Below are positions 1 through 11,858 of a stretch of 64,000 nucleotides of DNA, in pieces. The position numbers and the translations under genes are program-made. Position 1 is the first letter of the stretch. Each line of letters starts with the position of its first letter. Under the pieces are notes generated by a model. The model searched no databases, was not told where the DNA came from, and saw only the letters and a list, made by a program, of their open reading frames with translations. Source of the stretch: Arthrinium phaeospermum (Eukaryota; Ascomycota; Sordariomycetes; Amphisphaeriales; Apiosporaceae); contig QYRS01000006.1 in NCBI GenBank assembly GCA_006503535.1, positions 1,364,001-1,428,000 of the forward strand, read 5' to 3'.

Positions 1-2815
1 GTATGAATCGTTCACGAGGATTCTTTTCTTGCTCTTTTGGTCACCCCAAACGTAACTCAGTGCCATATAATCGCCCCAGTTGTAGCGATCATGGAGCCCG
101 GTAAATTGTTCCAACGGCTGGTCGCAGTAGCCATCAGATAAAATGGTTTCCGCAAGCCCACGTAACCCAGCACCTTGCATAAAATCCTTTGCAGTCTCAG
201 GACACTTGTTGTGAGTATTCCACATAAAATGTCGGATCTGGCCTTGTATGGACTGGAGATCTTCCATGAAGACTGGCAGCCCGTCGCGAAAAGAACGATA
301 TGCGGCCGTCCAGTCCTCAAGATCAACCTCATCCAGCGTACAGGAAATTAGGGGCTGGCCTGGTTCGCTCCTGGGTGGCACTAGTGAAAGGACACGGATT
401 CTCTTGCTGCCCTCGGGTAAAGTTTTGTAAGGGACCGTAAGTAATCCGGATTCGTTCTCTTTCGGGAGACTCGTTATTTCACTTGAACGGTCGCCCCTCG
501 TCGGGAACTCATGAGCAGAGTCTCTCGGGGAAGTTGGGAGGTACAGGGTTGGCGGTACTGATGGGGTAGGTTCAAAACCTATGGAAGTGTTTAATTAATC
601 AGTCAAAGTATCAAGACGATGCGTTAGGTGAATATACCAGTAACTTTTATTCACTCATGAAATGCTTACCATTTGATTCTTCTCCTGGTTCCGAGGCAGA
701 CTGTTTCAATGCTTCAGCATCCTCTGCCAGGGGTCCTTCCGCCTCGAGCATCTTCCTCTGGTCACGCAATTCGCCAAAATTAAAATCTCGCAACATTTCA
801 AGTCCAGCAGGGTGGTGTTCTTTAGCAAAAGCTTTGATGGACGAAAGTGCAGCCTTGGTAGCTGTGGGGCTTATTGCACGAAGGGCTTCCCTAAACACAG
901 CCAGAGTCAGGAGTCTCTTGCCCTTATCCGGACCATCGTCCACAAACTCGTCGCAGATGATAGCCGCGCGAGTACACAAGGATCTAATATCAGAACCAGT
1001 GTATCGGGTGTCATATTGGCAAGCAGACGAAGCTGGACCGCAGGATGCAGAATCTCCTCTTTCAAAAGACCCTGGAAAATTCTTTCTCGTAGTGGAGGAT
1101 TTGGAAGGCCGAAGTAAAACTTGTTCGGGACGCGACGCAACACAGCCGTATCTAAATGCCCAGGGAAGTTGGTAGCGAGGAGGACAAAAGGATTCTCTTT
1201 GGATTTGGACAAACCGTCCATTTCAAGTAGCAATTGGTTCAAGTCGGCCGTCTCGTGTTGGTGTTGAAGCCAATCCCTTGATGGGAAAATTGCCTCTGCC
1301 TCGTCAAAGAAGATTATGCTGGGGGCTAGTAGCTTGCCACGGTTGAAGAGGGCTTGAATTGCTTTCGGGCCCTTGCCCCAGTATGGACTTTGAAGATCCG
1401 CAGCCGTGGCACAAATGACAACTTTGCGGGACTCGCGAGATATGGCACGGGCCAATTGTGTCTTTCCTGTCCCTGGCGGGCCATAGATAAGTGCTCCTCC
1501 TGAGTTGACACTCTTTAAAAGGCCATAAGACTCTGTGGTGTCGAGGCCAGCATGATGATTGTGGATAAGTTGCTTGATTTCCTTCTCCATCTGGGTATAT
1601 GACACTCTCTGGCAATAGAGTAAACCAGTTGCAGTTCAGCTCGAGAAGACCTGGAGGGCTCGATGGATATTTTGATAACTGGGCATTCAACCTACGCTTA
1701 AACGATTGAATTCGTGTTGAGGTAACGGATCCATGACATTCAGCCTTCCGCTCCTGTGACCAGTCCGCCGGCACACCAAGGGGCAGCACCGATATCATGG
1801 GAAGCCTTGAATCGATCCATTCTAGTAAGTCAGGATCAACCGAACATGGCCAGTCATTTGGGCTGCACAATGGGCGCTGGCAACCCAAGGCCTTCCAAGG
1901 TATTTGCAGATCTGGATTGAGGTCGGCATCGTCAGCATCTGTATGGGACGCGGCGAAGATCATGATGATGTTTTCTCCGGCCTCCCTGCGTTCCCGGACG
2001 GTCTCTTGAATGACTGCATGTCGAGGCCAACAACGTCCCTGTGAAGGTAGTAACAAGACATCTCTGAAATAAAGAATGACTGGCGACTGTGTCATTTCCA
2101 AGTTGCTTAGTGAAATCTGTGATTTTCCATGAGGTATAACATTCGTCTCTGCTTGTGGGGCCTTGTTGTTCACGGCGTTCAGAATGGCCAGCAATGCATC
2201 GCTGCCGCGTTTTTCGTCTTTAGTTTCTGTAAGAGCCTCATCGACGCCCCCCAAATAACGTTGCAGAGCCTTTCTGACGATGTATGAGGTGTCGTAAGCG
2301 TCACCAGTGTCATCAGTGTCGTGTATATTGATGTTGTTCGTTTGGCTGTTTCCAGCATTGTTACCCTCATTGACCGAGTCATTCGTTCGAAATCCCAGTT
2401 CCCGATGGTATAACTCCAGTCCAATATCTTCCAAGTCGTTTGCATTGAGTGAAATGAGCGTTGAGTTTAACTCTTGGGCCAGCAGGGAGACGAGCTCGTC
2501 CAAAAATTGTAAACCGAACCTCATGCAACAGGACAGTATGAAGCTGAACCTTGAAAGCGTTAAGCGGCCCAATCGGTCACGCATTTGTAGCGAGAAGGCG
2601 GTGTCCAACAGATTGTCCATGTCCTCCTGGCTGACACGAAAGCAGCTGCTGAGCTCATCGTCCTTGGGATCCGGAGGCGGCTTCTGGCAGGATGTATCCA
2701 CGGCCACGCCTGAACTCTCGTTCTCAGACGAGGTTTCGTTGGTAAGCCATATTCTGGGTTTCGCGTTGCTTATATCTTGGGGCGTTTTGATGTTATTAAG
2801 GAACCACCTAGGCAC
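1..2815 (-). pseudogene. AAA+ ATPase-HET domain fusion gene, partial, with two apparent frameshifts
   Basis: The 5' part (about 2815-1605) is an acidic, Asn/Asp-rich region of unknown function. An AAA+ module follows, with Walker A GPPGTGKT (1459-1482), a Walker B-like IIFFDEAEA (about 1291-1317) and a YTGSDIRSLC segment near 985. Its tail reaches 670, where a canonical donor (GTAAGC) opens an intron (669-579, CTGAT branch point, CATAG acceptor). The next exon (578-1) continues in matching phase into a HET domain start: IRVLSL, then ALSYVWGD at 63-39. The HET exon has no ATG of its own between its upstream stop and the conserved start, so splicing from the AAA exon is the simplest model. The frame slips by one base near 1592-1606 and again near 1000-1006, inside conserved AAA sequence, so the gene is either decayed or misread. 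The 5' end is open up to the transposon at 2822, and the 3' end leaves the window. HET domains drive vegetative incompatibility; a role here is inference. Confidence 0.7.
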
Positions 2816-2821
2816 TGTGTA

Positions 2822-2850
2822 AGGTCAACACCGGTGCTACCGTTACCCCC
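2822..2850 (+). repeat. Left terminal inverted repeat of transposon copy 1
   Basis: The 29-bp end begins AGGTCAACACCGGTG and is preceded by TA. It pairs with 5298-5326 except for two C-to-T differences. Confidence 0.85.
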
Positions 2851-4145
2851 TAGCCGTCGGCACCCCCTTTTTAAATAAATAAACCTTTTATTATTAGACT
2901 TTTAATATATATAAGGGGGTTTAATCTTTATTTATTTAATAAATTAAATATATTAATTTCTTTCTTTTTTTCCCTTTTTTTATTTATTAAAATATTTATT
3001 TAAAAAGAATATATTAAGGCTATAATTTATAACGTTTTAAATAAGAAGTTTTAAATATAAATAACTTAAGATTATTTTATTCCTTATAATACCCTTAAGG
3101 AATATCTTTTAAGCTATTGTTTTTAAATTAAGGTTAATTAAAAAATATAACTTTTTATTTTTAATAAAGAGTTTTTCCTTATAAATTAAGCCTTTTTTTA
3201 AACTAGTTTAAGTTTTATATTAACCTACGCGATATTTCGGCTTTATATTTAATAGCTTTTAACTATTAAAGGGTTTAATTATTATATTAATAAACGTTAA
3301 GTAACTTGTTTTTTTAAACGCTATTTCTTTATTAAAAGCTTAAAAGTTATTATAATAAATTTCTAACGTTTTTAATATATATTAAATAAGGTTATATAAG
3401 AATTTTTTAAAAGGTTTAATTATTTTTTTATTTATTTTATTCCCCTTTTTTATTAATAAAATATTAATAAGATCGATATTTTTATAATATTAAATAAAGG
3501 TCTTTTTATAATTAAACTTATTAAATATAAGGTTTTAATAAAAATAATAATATAAATTAAAAATAAATAATAATAATTAAAGCGATTAATATAATAAACC
3601 GTATTATCCCCCCTTTAATTATATTTAAAAGCCTTTTAATTTAATAATAATAATTCTTAATTAATAATAATAAGGTTAATTACTTATATAAAAATTAGGT
3701 TTTTAAAGCTTTTTTAAAGGGTTAAACTATTAACTTTATCGGTTTAATATAATTTAAAAACCTTTTTTTTTTAAAAATAAAGTTTAATATAAAAAATTAA
3801 TAAAAAGTTTTCATTTTAAATAATTATAAAAGTTATATTTAAAAAGAATTTATAATAATATATTTAAAAAATAAAGTTTTTTTTATATATAAGCCTTTAT
3901 ATAGTTTTTACGTTCTTTAATTATTTAATATTAAATTCTTTAAAGTATTAAAAAAAAGGTTTTAAAAAAAGCTTAATAAAGTATATATAATAATAAATAA
4001 TAGTTATATATAAAAGAGATTTTTTTAAAGCTTAAATTAAAGTTTATAAGGATATTTTTAAAGGTAAAGTAATTTAAAAAAAATAAGTAATTATAAGTAT
4101 CTTTTTAAAGGATATTATTAAATTAATAAATAATAAGCTTTATTA

Positions 4146-4724
4146 GCCTTTAGCTTATATGGCTCAATGGGTAGGCAACCGGATGTAAGGGTATACATCG
4201 GGTCGAGGGTTCAAATCCCTCCAAAGGCGCCGTTTTCTAACCTCTGCTACGATAGGAAGTGGGGTCTCCTTTCGTACTATGCCGGACCATCAAGAGCCGG
4301 CGGACCGATTCAGTCCGCAGCCACGGTTAGTACGTACCGATTAAACGTGCTAATACTTATATAAGAGACTTATAAAAAGTTAATTATATTACACGGTGTC
4401 GGGCTTAAACCCGGGACCGGTACGTAGCGCTTGGATTTAAATCCGGCTACTTAATCGGTCGGTTAAAGGCTCGCTATATTTATTAGAATTTTATTTAATA
4501 TTATTATTTATATACTTATAATAAGCTTAGTACGGTTTTTTCGAAATAGTTTTTAATCGATTAATAAAGTACTCACCCCTCTAGCCCTATACTTATTTTA
4601 TAGGACCCACTTGTTAAAAACCGGCCTAACCGAATTAGTCGAATTATGTGGCGGCCCCGCTATAAAACAAGGTCTACTTATATTCGGGTTAAACTAATAA
4701 ATAAAAAAAAAAAAAAAAAAAAAA
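4146..4724 (+). mobile_element. tRNA-derived SINE-like retroposon nested in transposon copy 1
   Basis: The 5' end is tRNA-like. GCCTTTA (4146-4152) can pair with CAAAGGC (4222-4228). A box A-like TGGCTCAATGG lies at 4160-4170 and a box B-like GGTTCAAATCC at 4208-4218, flanked by GAGGG/CCCTC as in a T-arm. A roughly 470-bp body follows, then 22 consecutive A (4703-4724). The unit is flanked by a 12-bp direct repeat, TAAGCTTTATTA (4134-4145) and TAGGCTTTATTA (4725-4736), differing at one G/A position. The insertion is absent from transposon copy 2. This is the full signature of target-primed retroposition with an internal Pol III promoter. Much of it keeps normal base composition inside the RIP-mutated host element. 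Fungal SINEs are known, but I cannot name this family. Confidence 0.8.
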
Positions 4725-5297
4725 TAGGCTTTATTAATTAGCTATTTTTAAACTATTAAAAAAGCGAAGGAAATTAAAAAAGCTTAAAAATTAACGGAAA
4801 AAGTATTTAATAAAGTTAAAATATTAAGGAATAATTAATAAATAAAAAATTTAAAGTATATATTAATTAAAAGGGATAAATTTTAACTTGATTTAATAAA
4901 GTGGGTATTATTTTTAAAACTTAATAAAAGTATTAATAATTTAATAGCTTAAATTACGTAATTAAAGTAAGAAAATATTAATTTAAAAGTTAATTTAAAA
5001 AAAATAAAAGCTTAAAAAAGAGAAAGGTTAATATAAACCTTAATAATATATTTATATAAATAGAGGGTATTCGAAAGGTTTAAAGGGATATTATAAAAAG
5101 GCGGTTAAAAAAACAATAAAAAAAGCTAGTAATAAAAGCTAATAAAGTAATTAAACTTAATTAAAATATATATAATAAAGGAGGCTTAATTTAAGTTTAT
5201 ATATAATTATAAGTAATATATATAGTTATTAATAGGATTAATTAAAAGTCTGTTACTATTGTAAAAATGAGGTTATTTTAATACCTGCTGGTTGCTG

Positions 5298-5326
5298 GGG
5301 GGTGACGGTGGCACCGGTGTTGACCT
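5298..5326 (-). repeat. Right terminal inverted repeat of transposon copy 1
   Basis: It ends GGTGTTGACCT and is followed by TA. It is the less mutated of the two ends of this copy. Confidence 0.85.
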
Positions 5327-5328
5327 TA

Positions 5329-6305
5329 TTAAACTCTGCATTCTGACGTGGGGCCATGGCCAGCAGCTTCGTCCTGCCGAGGCTCATGTGTCTGGGGGTG
5401 CATCGTTATGACAAGTGCTTAATAAATTTGCCAGTTAAAGCTCGATCGTGGTAGTGCTCGTCGTAAATATTGTATTTGTGCTCATTCAGGTCGTGCGTTG
5501 GCTGATTCGGGATGATATGACTGCGAAGGGTGGCCAGATATAAGCACACAAGAGAGGGTATTTGTTAGGGTGCGCCCGGCTCTGTGCCTTAGAAGGATGA
5601 AACTACAATTTGTTTGCCCTCCTTCTGCCTACCGCCTCTCTACCCCCAGCCTGCATGAGTGGGACCCGGTTGGCGACATGATATTGGTTCACTAAAGTGA
5701 GGCTGTAATGAAGTAAGGCAGAGTAGCGCCCAGCCAAGAAGCGAGTAAGGCGGTGTGACGTTCCTCGGCGAGTTTCGGTTTGTTATTGGCCAGGTGACCA
5801 GAATGCTGTTGTGTTTTGAGATCATGGAGGGCTGGGCTGATCATCAAACAGGCTGGTTCTCCTATCAAGCATGAGGTCATCGCGGTTGGGCCTTGTACTC
5901 CCTTGCCTGTGTCAGATCTAGTGGACAGGATATACATAATTACTGGATACCTCAGGTACACAATAACATTTCTTGCCCAGAGTCGTTGAGTTCAATTGGC
6001 TGGCGTTTCTCACCAACCCTCCCGATCAACGGTGAATGGTACGCCTACTAAGAGCTGCTGCAAAATTCTAATAGTCATTAATTCTTTGATTTGATCTGTT
6101 TATGCGTCTAACTCCATCGCTTTTTCGCCATCGTCCTCACTTTCAGGTGCACACTGAATGAGGATATGCATTGTCGAAAATGCAGGCCATCTGCAAGCTT
6201 CCTCGGCTGCATTGACGTCAGTAGTCCGATTACTGTGAACGCAATCGCATAAGAGGTCAAGAAAGGGTGTCCTACCTGCCAATTCCGAACACTGTAGCTT
6301 GGAAC
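5329..6305. other. Gene-poor stretch
   Basis: Base composition returns to normal immediately after the transposon. Short open frames exist on the minus strand (5640-5961), but none shows a recognisable domain or codon bias. I see no supported gene. Confidence 0.6.
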
Positions 6306-6678
6306 TCATCCTGCCCTGTCATACAATCGCAAGTTCGGTCCCTCATATGCCAAAGGCGAACGTCGCACCGCTGGTTTGGGCCAACCTCCATCATCTCGCC
6401 GGTTCAACGATACCGCCTTTGCTGCTTCCTTCTCTTTCATTTCCTCCTCGGCGAGCGCGCATGCTTCATAGCTGCAGAGCGGCCCCTCGGCCTTGTTGGA
6501 ACAGCAGGTCCCGTGCAAGCAGACGGCAGACGGCAGCCAGTTCTGCTGATTCATAGACGCTTCCACCTGCGATGGCGATGAGCACCGCGAATACCACCAG
6601 CCGATTTCGGGAAATGTCGGGGCGGCCATGCTGACCACGGAGTGGCAAAGCACGAAGAATAGTGTGTGGAAGCCACAT
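6306..6678 (-). CDS. Possible small membrane protein, gene model unresolved
   Basis: I do not recognise this. An ATG at 6678 opens a frame with a hydrophobic segment (LVVFAVLIAIAGG) compatible with one membrane helix. An overlapping minus frame ending at 6306 has a charged, protein-like tail (ALAEEEMKEKEAAKAV). The two could be exons of one small gene, but I found no splice pair with good consensus and matching phase. It may equally be non-coding. Confidence 0.25.
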
Positions 6679-8201
6679 GCTGGGCTGAGGTCGATGGGCG
6701 CTGGTTGAGTTTGACGGCTGGAGAGGTGCCGCAGTAGAAGACGCTAGCTAGGCGCGCATATTGATGGGAGAGAAAAGAATCTTGAATGGAGGGCTTGCTG
6801 GCGGTTCGTGCCTGTTTCTATATCGGGTGAAAGAAGTGCACAAGCTTTTGAGTGTGGAATGTGGACACTTTGTTTGTTCGTTGGAGCGTTCCTTCCTGGC
6901 TGCAAGGAGCCTTTTGCTTCCCGTTCGCGGGCGTTTCACCCGTCAGCTTGTGGCACTGCTGAGCCCCCCTTCTTGTGCGACGACCACGGACGCGTAATTC
7001 CGATGTGCAAAGGTGGAAGGAAGGTTCGGAGGTGTGCACTAACAGATGACTGGTGGCTTGACAGCACTTTTCTTTTCAGCTGTGCATTGAAAGATAGACC
7101 ACGAGGGCTCTGGAAGATTGAGCGAGGATTCAAAAGTGGCAGGTAGAGAGAACGACAGCGACTTGGGCAGTCAGATAAGTGAATGTAGGTAAGGTGTTCA
7201 TGTTTTAGGTACCAGGTCGGAGAGGATGGAGGAGGAAGACAGAGTCCGATGGATCCTTCTGCAGAGCGAGCACAGCACAGCAGCTGAGGGAGCACGTACG
7301 GGCGCTAGGCATTAGGAATAAAGTCAACTACCCCGACTGAACTGGTTTTAGTGTCATGTTACTTTACCTGTGCCACTGCGTCGCCTCTTGTCATCCGTAA
7401 TCGTCACTAAATGCCAGGATAACGCTCATTCCTTAACAGCTCTTTCTCTGTCTCGTGGTTGCCCGAAGCTGAGCAAGAAAGCTAGAGAGCTCCTACATCT
7501 TTGCATGAGGGACGCCACCTATCACATCGATTCAATCTTCTAGTTGGTCAGTGAAGTCCGCAATCCAGAACCTTTTGGTGCGCTAACTCCTGCGACTGGG
7601 ATGGTGAGTGTTTTCGCCGGATCGACATATGCGTACGATATACCTGATCCATCTCTCTTGAAACCAAATCGATTAGATCAATCATCAACTCGGGCGTGCC
7701 CACACTGCGAACAATTCTCCAAACAAGCAGCTACGCCATTCTCCCTTTTGGGTGGTCTAATGTCTCATGGCTTGGTCGTCGTCTTGCGGGTAGATCCGCG
7801 ACAAGATGTGAATCCATTTTTACTGGGGCTTAGGGCTGACCCAACGCCTCCCAGCAGCCATACGCCAAGCACCAAGGTCGAACATGTCGCATCCGGCCTG
7901 TCGGGTCAACATAGAAGAATGATTACTTACATGTAGCGACCCACGTTGCTATCCCTTGCGTCCCAGGACTGTTAATTCCTCCTGTCTACCTCGGCAATGC
8001 AATTAACTGTTGATAACCCCTCTTGCGGTGTTGGTCGCATCATGCAAGGGGGTTTCAATGGCACTGGAGTACAAATGCATGCATCTGCTAGAACAGTCAT
8101 GTCCTACATCCATGCAGTTTCTCACAATTAGCCACGCGGATCATCGCCCTTCTTTTTGAGTACTGACTGGCCACCAGCCCCTTTATCCGTTTTCGTCCAG
8201 T
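6679..8201. other. Intergenic region, no supported gene
   Basis: Only short unsupported frames are present, the longest on the plus strand at 7544-7936 without a start-proximal ATG. The right part is presumably the promoter of the thioesterase-like gene at 8202. Confidence 0.55.
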
Positions 8202-9253
8202 ATGACGGGCATTCTCAGAAGACAGATTGGTCTCCGGCCATCAGCACAGAATACCTACTGTGCGTCGTGGCACAAGGACTGGACAGTTGGCAACAGTACG
8301 TACTTACATTTCCCAGACCCAGCTGCAGTCACTGACTAGTCGCAGCTTTCCACGGCGGTTGCGTCGTCGCCATCATCCACCATGCCGCCGAGACCCACCT
8401 CCGCAACCAGCCTGCGCTCAACCAACCCGACATCCTGAACCTTCACGTCGAGTTCCTCCGGGCCTGCGAGCGTTGCGACAGCACCATCGCCGTGCAGCCC
8501 CTGAAGACCGGCGCGGTCGCGAGCACGTTCCAGGTCGAACTGAGACAAAAAGGAGAGCTCAAAGCCGTCGCACTTGCGACCTCGACCAACTTCGACCGTC
8601 CCCTCGGTCCCACCGTCCCCACCGCCTGGACCCCGCTCCCGGCGCCGCCGCCCAAACCCGACTTCGCACGCGTGCTGAAACAGGAGCCAGACCCCAACTG
8701 GATACCCGCCATCTACTCCGGCGAAGTGATCCCCTTCACGGGCCGTATCCTCGTCCTCGACCCGCGGGCGGGGAACCCCACAGACGGCATCTGCGACGCC
8801 TGGAACGGCTTCGCGGACCCAGAAGAGCGCATCGACAGCACCACCCTCGCCTTCCTGACGGACCTCATCCCCAGCATGTCCGACACCCTGCTCCGGAACG
8901 GCGGGCTGTACGACGCGCACGCGTTCCAAGAGAAAGCCAGGCGGTGGGCCGACGGGCACCCGGGCGTGCCGGCGCCGCTGACTAACTCGCTCGCCGAGGC
9001 CGTGCGGGCGGCGACGTTCAACCAGACGGTCGCGCTGGATGTGGAGTTCAAGCGGCGGCTGCCGGCTGCGGGGCTGCGGTTTTTGTTTATGCGCACGGCG
9101 ACCAAGATGTTGTTGGATGGGCGGATGGATACGGATCTTATTGTGCTTAATGAGGATGAGGAGATTTTGTGCACATCGCGACAGGTGCTTTTAGTCTTGG
9201 AGGCCGGCAGAAAGTTCAAGAAGGATAAAGGCAGCACCCCGACGAAGTTGTAA
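8202..9253 (+). CDS. Acyl-CoA thioesterase-like (HotDog/TesB-type) protein
   Basis: Exon 1 is 8202-8295 and exon 2 is 8346-9253, split by a 50-nt intron (GTACGT donor, CTGACTAGTCGCAG end), giving 333 residues. The phase-1 junction restores the segment TFHGGCVVAIIHHAA, characteristic of fungal thioesterase-superfamily proteins (an HGG turn followed by a helix). A second HotDog-like half lies in the C-terminal part (LRFLFMRTATKMLLDGRMD). Such proteins hydrolyse acyl-CoA or other acyl thioesters and often sit beside biosynthetic genes. It converges on the P450 gene at 9481, 227 bp from stop to stop. Substrate and pathway are unknown. The ATG at 8202 is the only start giving the conserved N-terminus (ASWHKDWTVGN). 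Confidence 0.75.
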
Positions 9254-9480
9254 CATCTAGATCTGAGTTAGAGTTAACAGCGATCAAAGCCCTATAGTCT
9301 CTGGACGATATAACATGCACTTTTGTGAATGGAAGTATGCATTCCTTAACCAAGCCAGATTACTTCACTTACCAACAGCATTGAATAGCTTCTCACTAGG
9401 ACTTAACATGCTTGCAGCCCTTCATGCTCTGGCAATTGAGCACTCTATCATTTGTATGCTACCAACTCCACTCCAAAGTA

Positions 9481-11214
9481 TTACGAAGCCCTCCTCCTAA
9501 ACTGCACCTCCGGACCCTTGCGCAACGCGATGTAAGCATCAACCAACTGCAACTGCTTCTCATCAGTAGCCCCCCAACCCATTTCTGGTCTTCCACCACC
9601 CAAAGTCGACCCCGGCGCCCGCCGAATATCCAGCCGATGCAGCGTCCGCGCCACCGTAATCATAATCTCCGTCATCGCCAGGTTCTTCCCCACACAGTTC
9701 AGCGGCCCCGTCGTAAAGGGGTGGAAATTTGCCCGGCGCCGCGCGACCGACTCCGCCGTCACCCCCTGAGCCTCATCCACGATCCACCGCTCCGGCCGAA
9801 ACACCGTCGCGTCCCCGTCGTAGACGGCCTCGTTGCGCGAGTCGGCCCAGGGCACCGTGCCGACGATGGTGCCCGGCGGGTAGTGCTCGCCCCGGACCGT
9901 AAGCCCCCCGGGCAGCACCTCGCGCGGCAGCTCGCTGGGGCCCGGCGGGGCGAGCCGCATGCCCTCGTCGATGCAGGCGGCGAGGTAGCGGCAGCCCAGC
10001 AGCTTGGGCCCGTGGACGATGTCGTCGGCGGAGTTGTCGAAGACGGTGCGGATCTCGGCCGTCAGCTTGGCGAGGCGCGGCGGGTCGCCCGTGAGGTAGA
10101 AGAAGATGCCCGACAGGGCGGTGGAGGTCGTGTCGGACCCGGCCACGATCAGGAGGCTGGACTCGGCGCGCAGGTTGTTCTCGTCGTAGGCGATGCGGCC
10201 CGTGTCGGGGTCGCGGGCTTCGCAGAGGAAGTGGAACATGTCCATCCGCTGGTCTTTCGGGGGTCCTTCGGGCTGCTCCGCCTGTTCGCGGTGCAGCTTG
10301 ATCCGGTTCGAGACGCTCTTGTATACGAAGTCGTTGTACTGCAGGACGGCTGGCGGGGTGATCATCAGGAATAGTCGGTCTAGCCCGCGGGGTTTGAGCC
10401 AGATGAGCAGGTGCAGGAAAGGGGACCGGCACAGGGGGTAATAGAACTGCATGTACTGGGCGATGGTGTGGGGGATGACCTTGAGCGGGTTGTCGCCGCC
10501 GGGCTCCTTGATGTCGAACGAGCGCCCGAAGGCCAGGTCGCCCATGATGTCAAAGACGAGGGTGTCAATGCTCTCCGACATGTCCATGGGCGCAGACCAC
10601 CCCTTTTCCGAATCACTGCTGCCGCCGCCCCTTTCTTCTTCTGTCGACATAGCCAGGATCTCGTTCCACCGATCCACATGCTTGACAATAAACCCCGACG
10701 CCGCCCGCACCGACCTCTCCGTGAAGCAAGTCTGCAGCACCCTGCGCCGGTACGCGTGCTCCGCGACGTCGATGGAGTTGAGCGTGTTGTCCTCGCCCTT
10801 GGCCCGCTTGAAGGCCGTGTAGAAGTGGCCGCGCCGCACGTTGGCCTTGGTTCCGTAGATCTCCGGGTACGCGGCCGGGTCGCGGAACAGGACCGTGCCG
10901 GGCGTCACGCGGATCCGGTTCCCGTAGCGCTCAAACTGCCGCCACAGCCAGATGTGCCGCTTCCCGCTCCGGGCGTGCAGCCAGTTGGGGACGCCGCTGG
11001 CGCGGGCCCAGAAGGGGCCGGGGATGTGGGCGAGGGGGTGCAGATAGAGGTTGTAGATGAGTCGCCCCACGATCTAGAGGGTGGGTGTGTCAGTGGGGAA
11101 TTCATGCCTGGTTCTGGGGCGGATGGCTGCGTGACTTACAAGTGCGAAGATCAATAGAGACACGGCTGGTACCCATTTTAAGGTATGTGAGCCATCTTCA
11201 GGTAGGTTCAGCAT
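9481..11214 (-). CDS. Cytochrome P450 monooxygenase
   Basis: Exon 1 is 11214-11140 and exon 2 is 11073-9481, with a 66-nt intron (GTAAGT donor), giving 555 residues. The spliced N-terminus carries one membrane anchor (WVPAVSLLIFALIVGRLIYNL), expected for an endoplasmic-reticulum microsomal P450. Visible motifs are the I-helix oxygen-activation segment AGSDTTSTAL (about 340), the K-helix ExxR as EGMR, FRPERW, and the haem loop FTTGPLNCVGKNLA with Cys485. The usual Arg in GPRxCxG is Leu here, as in some fungal CYP families. It converges with the thioesterase-like gene, so a small biosynthetic or detoxification pair is possible. The CYP family and substrate cannot be told from the sequence alone. 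Confidence 0.92.
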
Positions 11215-11858
11215 GATACCTGATTTGGTTCTTGAAGCAGTATGGAGGTGTGTCTTGTGGGTATATAGGTAAGTATTCACCTATTTTGAAGCCTGCTAGA
11301 TACCACAGCAGTCCGCATGTTCGAGATTAGAAAACTTTCCCACATATGCAGTACAAGTACTGTGGATTCCTACTTATAAACCAAAGGGGACATTGTTGGG
11401 TTGTATGCGGGGTCAATGTCCTGCCACCAACGCACCCCTGATCCAACATCCCTGGGGTAGTCAGGCTGGGCATGGACAGAAGCCAATAAGCATTGCATGA
11501 TCTATGCCAAGATGCATACGGTACCAACAGCATGGGTCCACTCCGCGTCAGCGGCCATCTCTCCCAGCCTCAGATAGGCTATCTGGTCAAAACGGCAAAT
11601 CTGACCTCATCTTTGTTGGAATCAGCTCGGCGGAATCGTATCAACAAACGCATTACCGAGCTCCACGTTTCCGGAGTAATACATTGAAGCAACTTTCGTA
11701 TAAGCACCGAGACGTGGAAAAGTCTACGGTATCCCCAATTCTTGGCGCGCCAAGTATCAGAGGTGTCGTAATTACCACGTCGGGTGCTCCGGGTAATGAC
11801 CCCTTACTTTCTAGCCCCAACCTCGATCCAACCATCATATCATCCATGTCATCTTAGT
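11215..11858. other. Intergenic region
   Basis: This lies between the P450 start and the stop of the HET gene. Open frames here are short and without features. I see no gene. Confidence 0.6.

Larger units (their letters stand above)
2822..5326. mobile_element. Fot1/pogo-like DNA transposon, copy 1, RIP-degraded, carrying a nested retroposon
   Basis: The element is bounded by 29-bp terminal inverted repeats starting AGGTCAACACC (2822-2850 and 5298-5326) and by a TA duplication (2820-2821 and 5327-5328), as in the Tc1/mariner-pogo superfamily. The interior is extremely AT-rich with no surviving transposase frame. The left end differs from the right by C-to-T changes, which is RIP-like. Without the nested insertion (579 bp plus a 12-bp duplication) it would be about 1914 bp, matching the 1922-bp copy at 39575. 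It lies directly against the open 5' end of the AAA-HET gene. The Fot1-like assignment rests on size, TA target and inverted ends, not on protein similarity. Confidence 0.85.

Noticed and set aside
1..580. The HET domain at the left edge as an independent gene
   Set aside because: Its frame has no ATG between the upstream stop near 590 and the conserved domain start, whereas a canonical intron links it in phase to the AAA+ exon. Not excluded, but less likely.
4146..4228. A functional tRNA gene
   Set aside because: Box A, box B and an acceptor-like stem are present, but the D-arm region has extra bases, no clear anticodon arm forms, and the segment is the head of a longer unit with a poly-A tail and target duplication. 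It is the 5' end of a SINE.
8227..8985. A separate Arg/Pro-rich protein on the plus strand
   Set aside because: It is an alternative frame of the thioesterase-like gene. The two-exon model with the HGG motif explains the sequence better.
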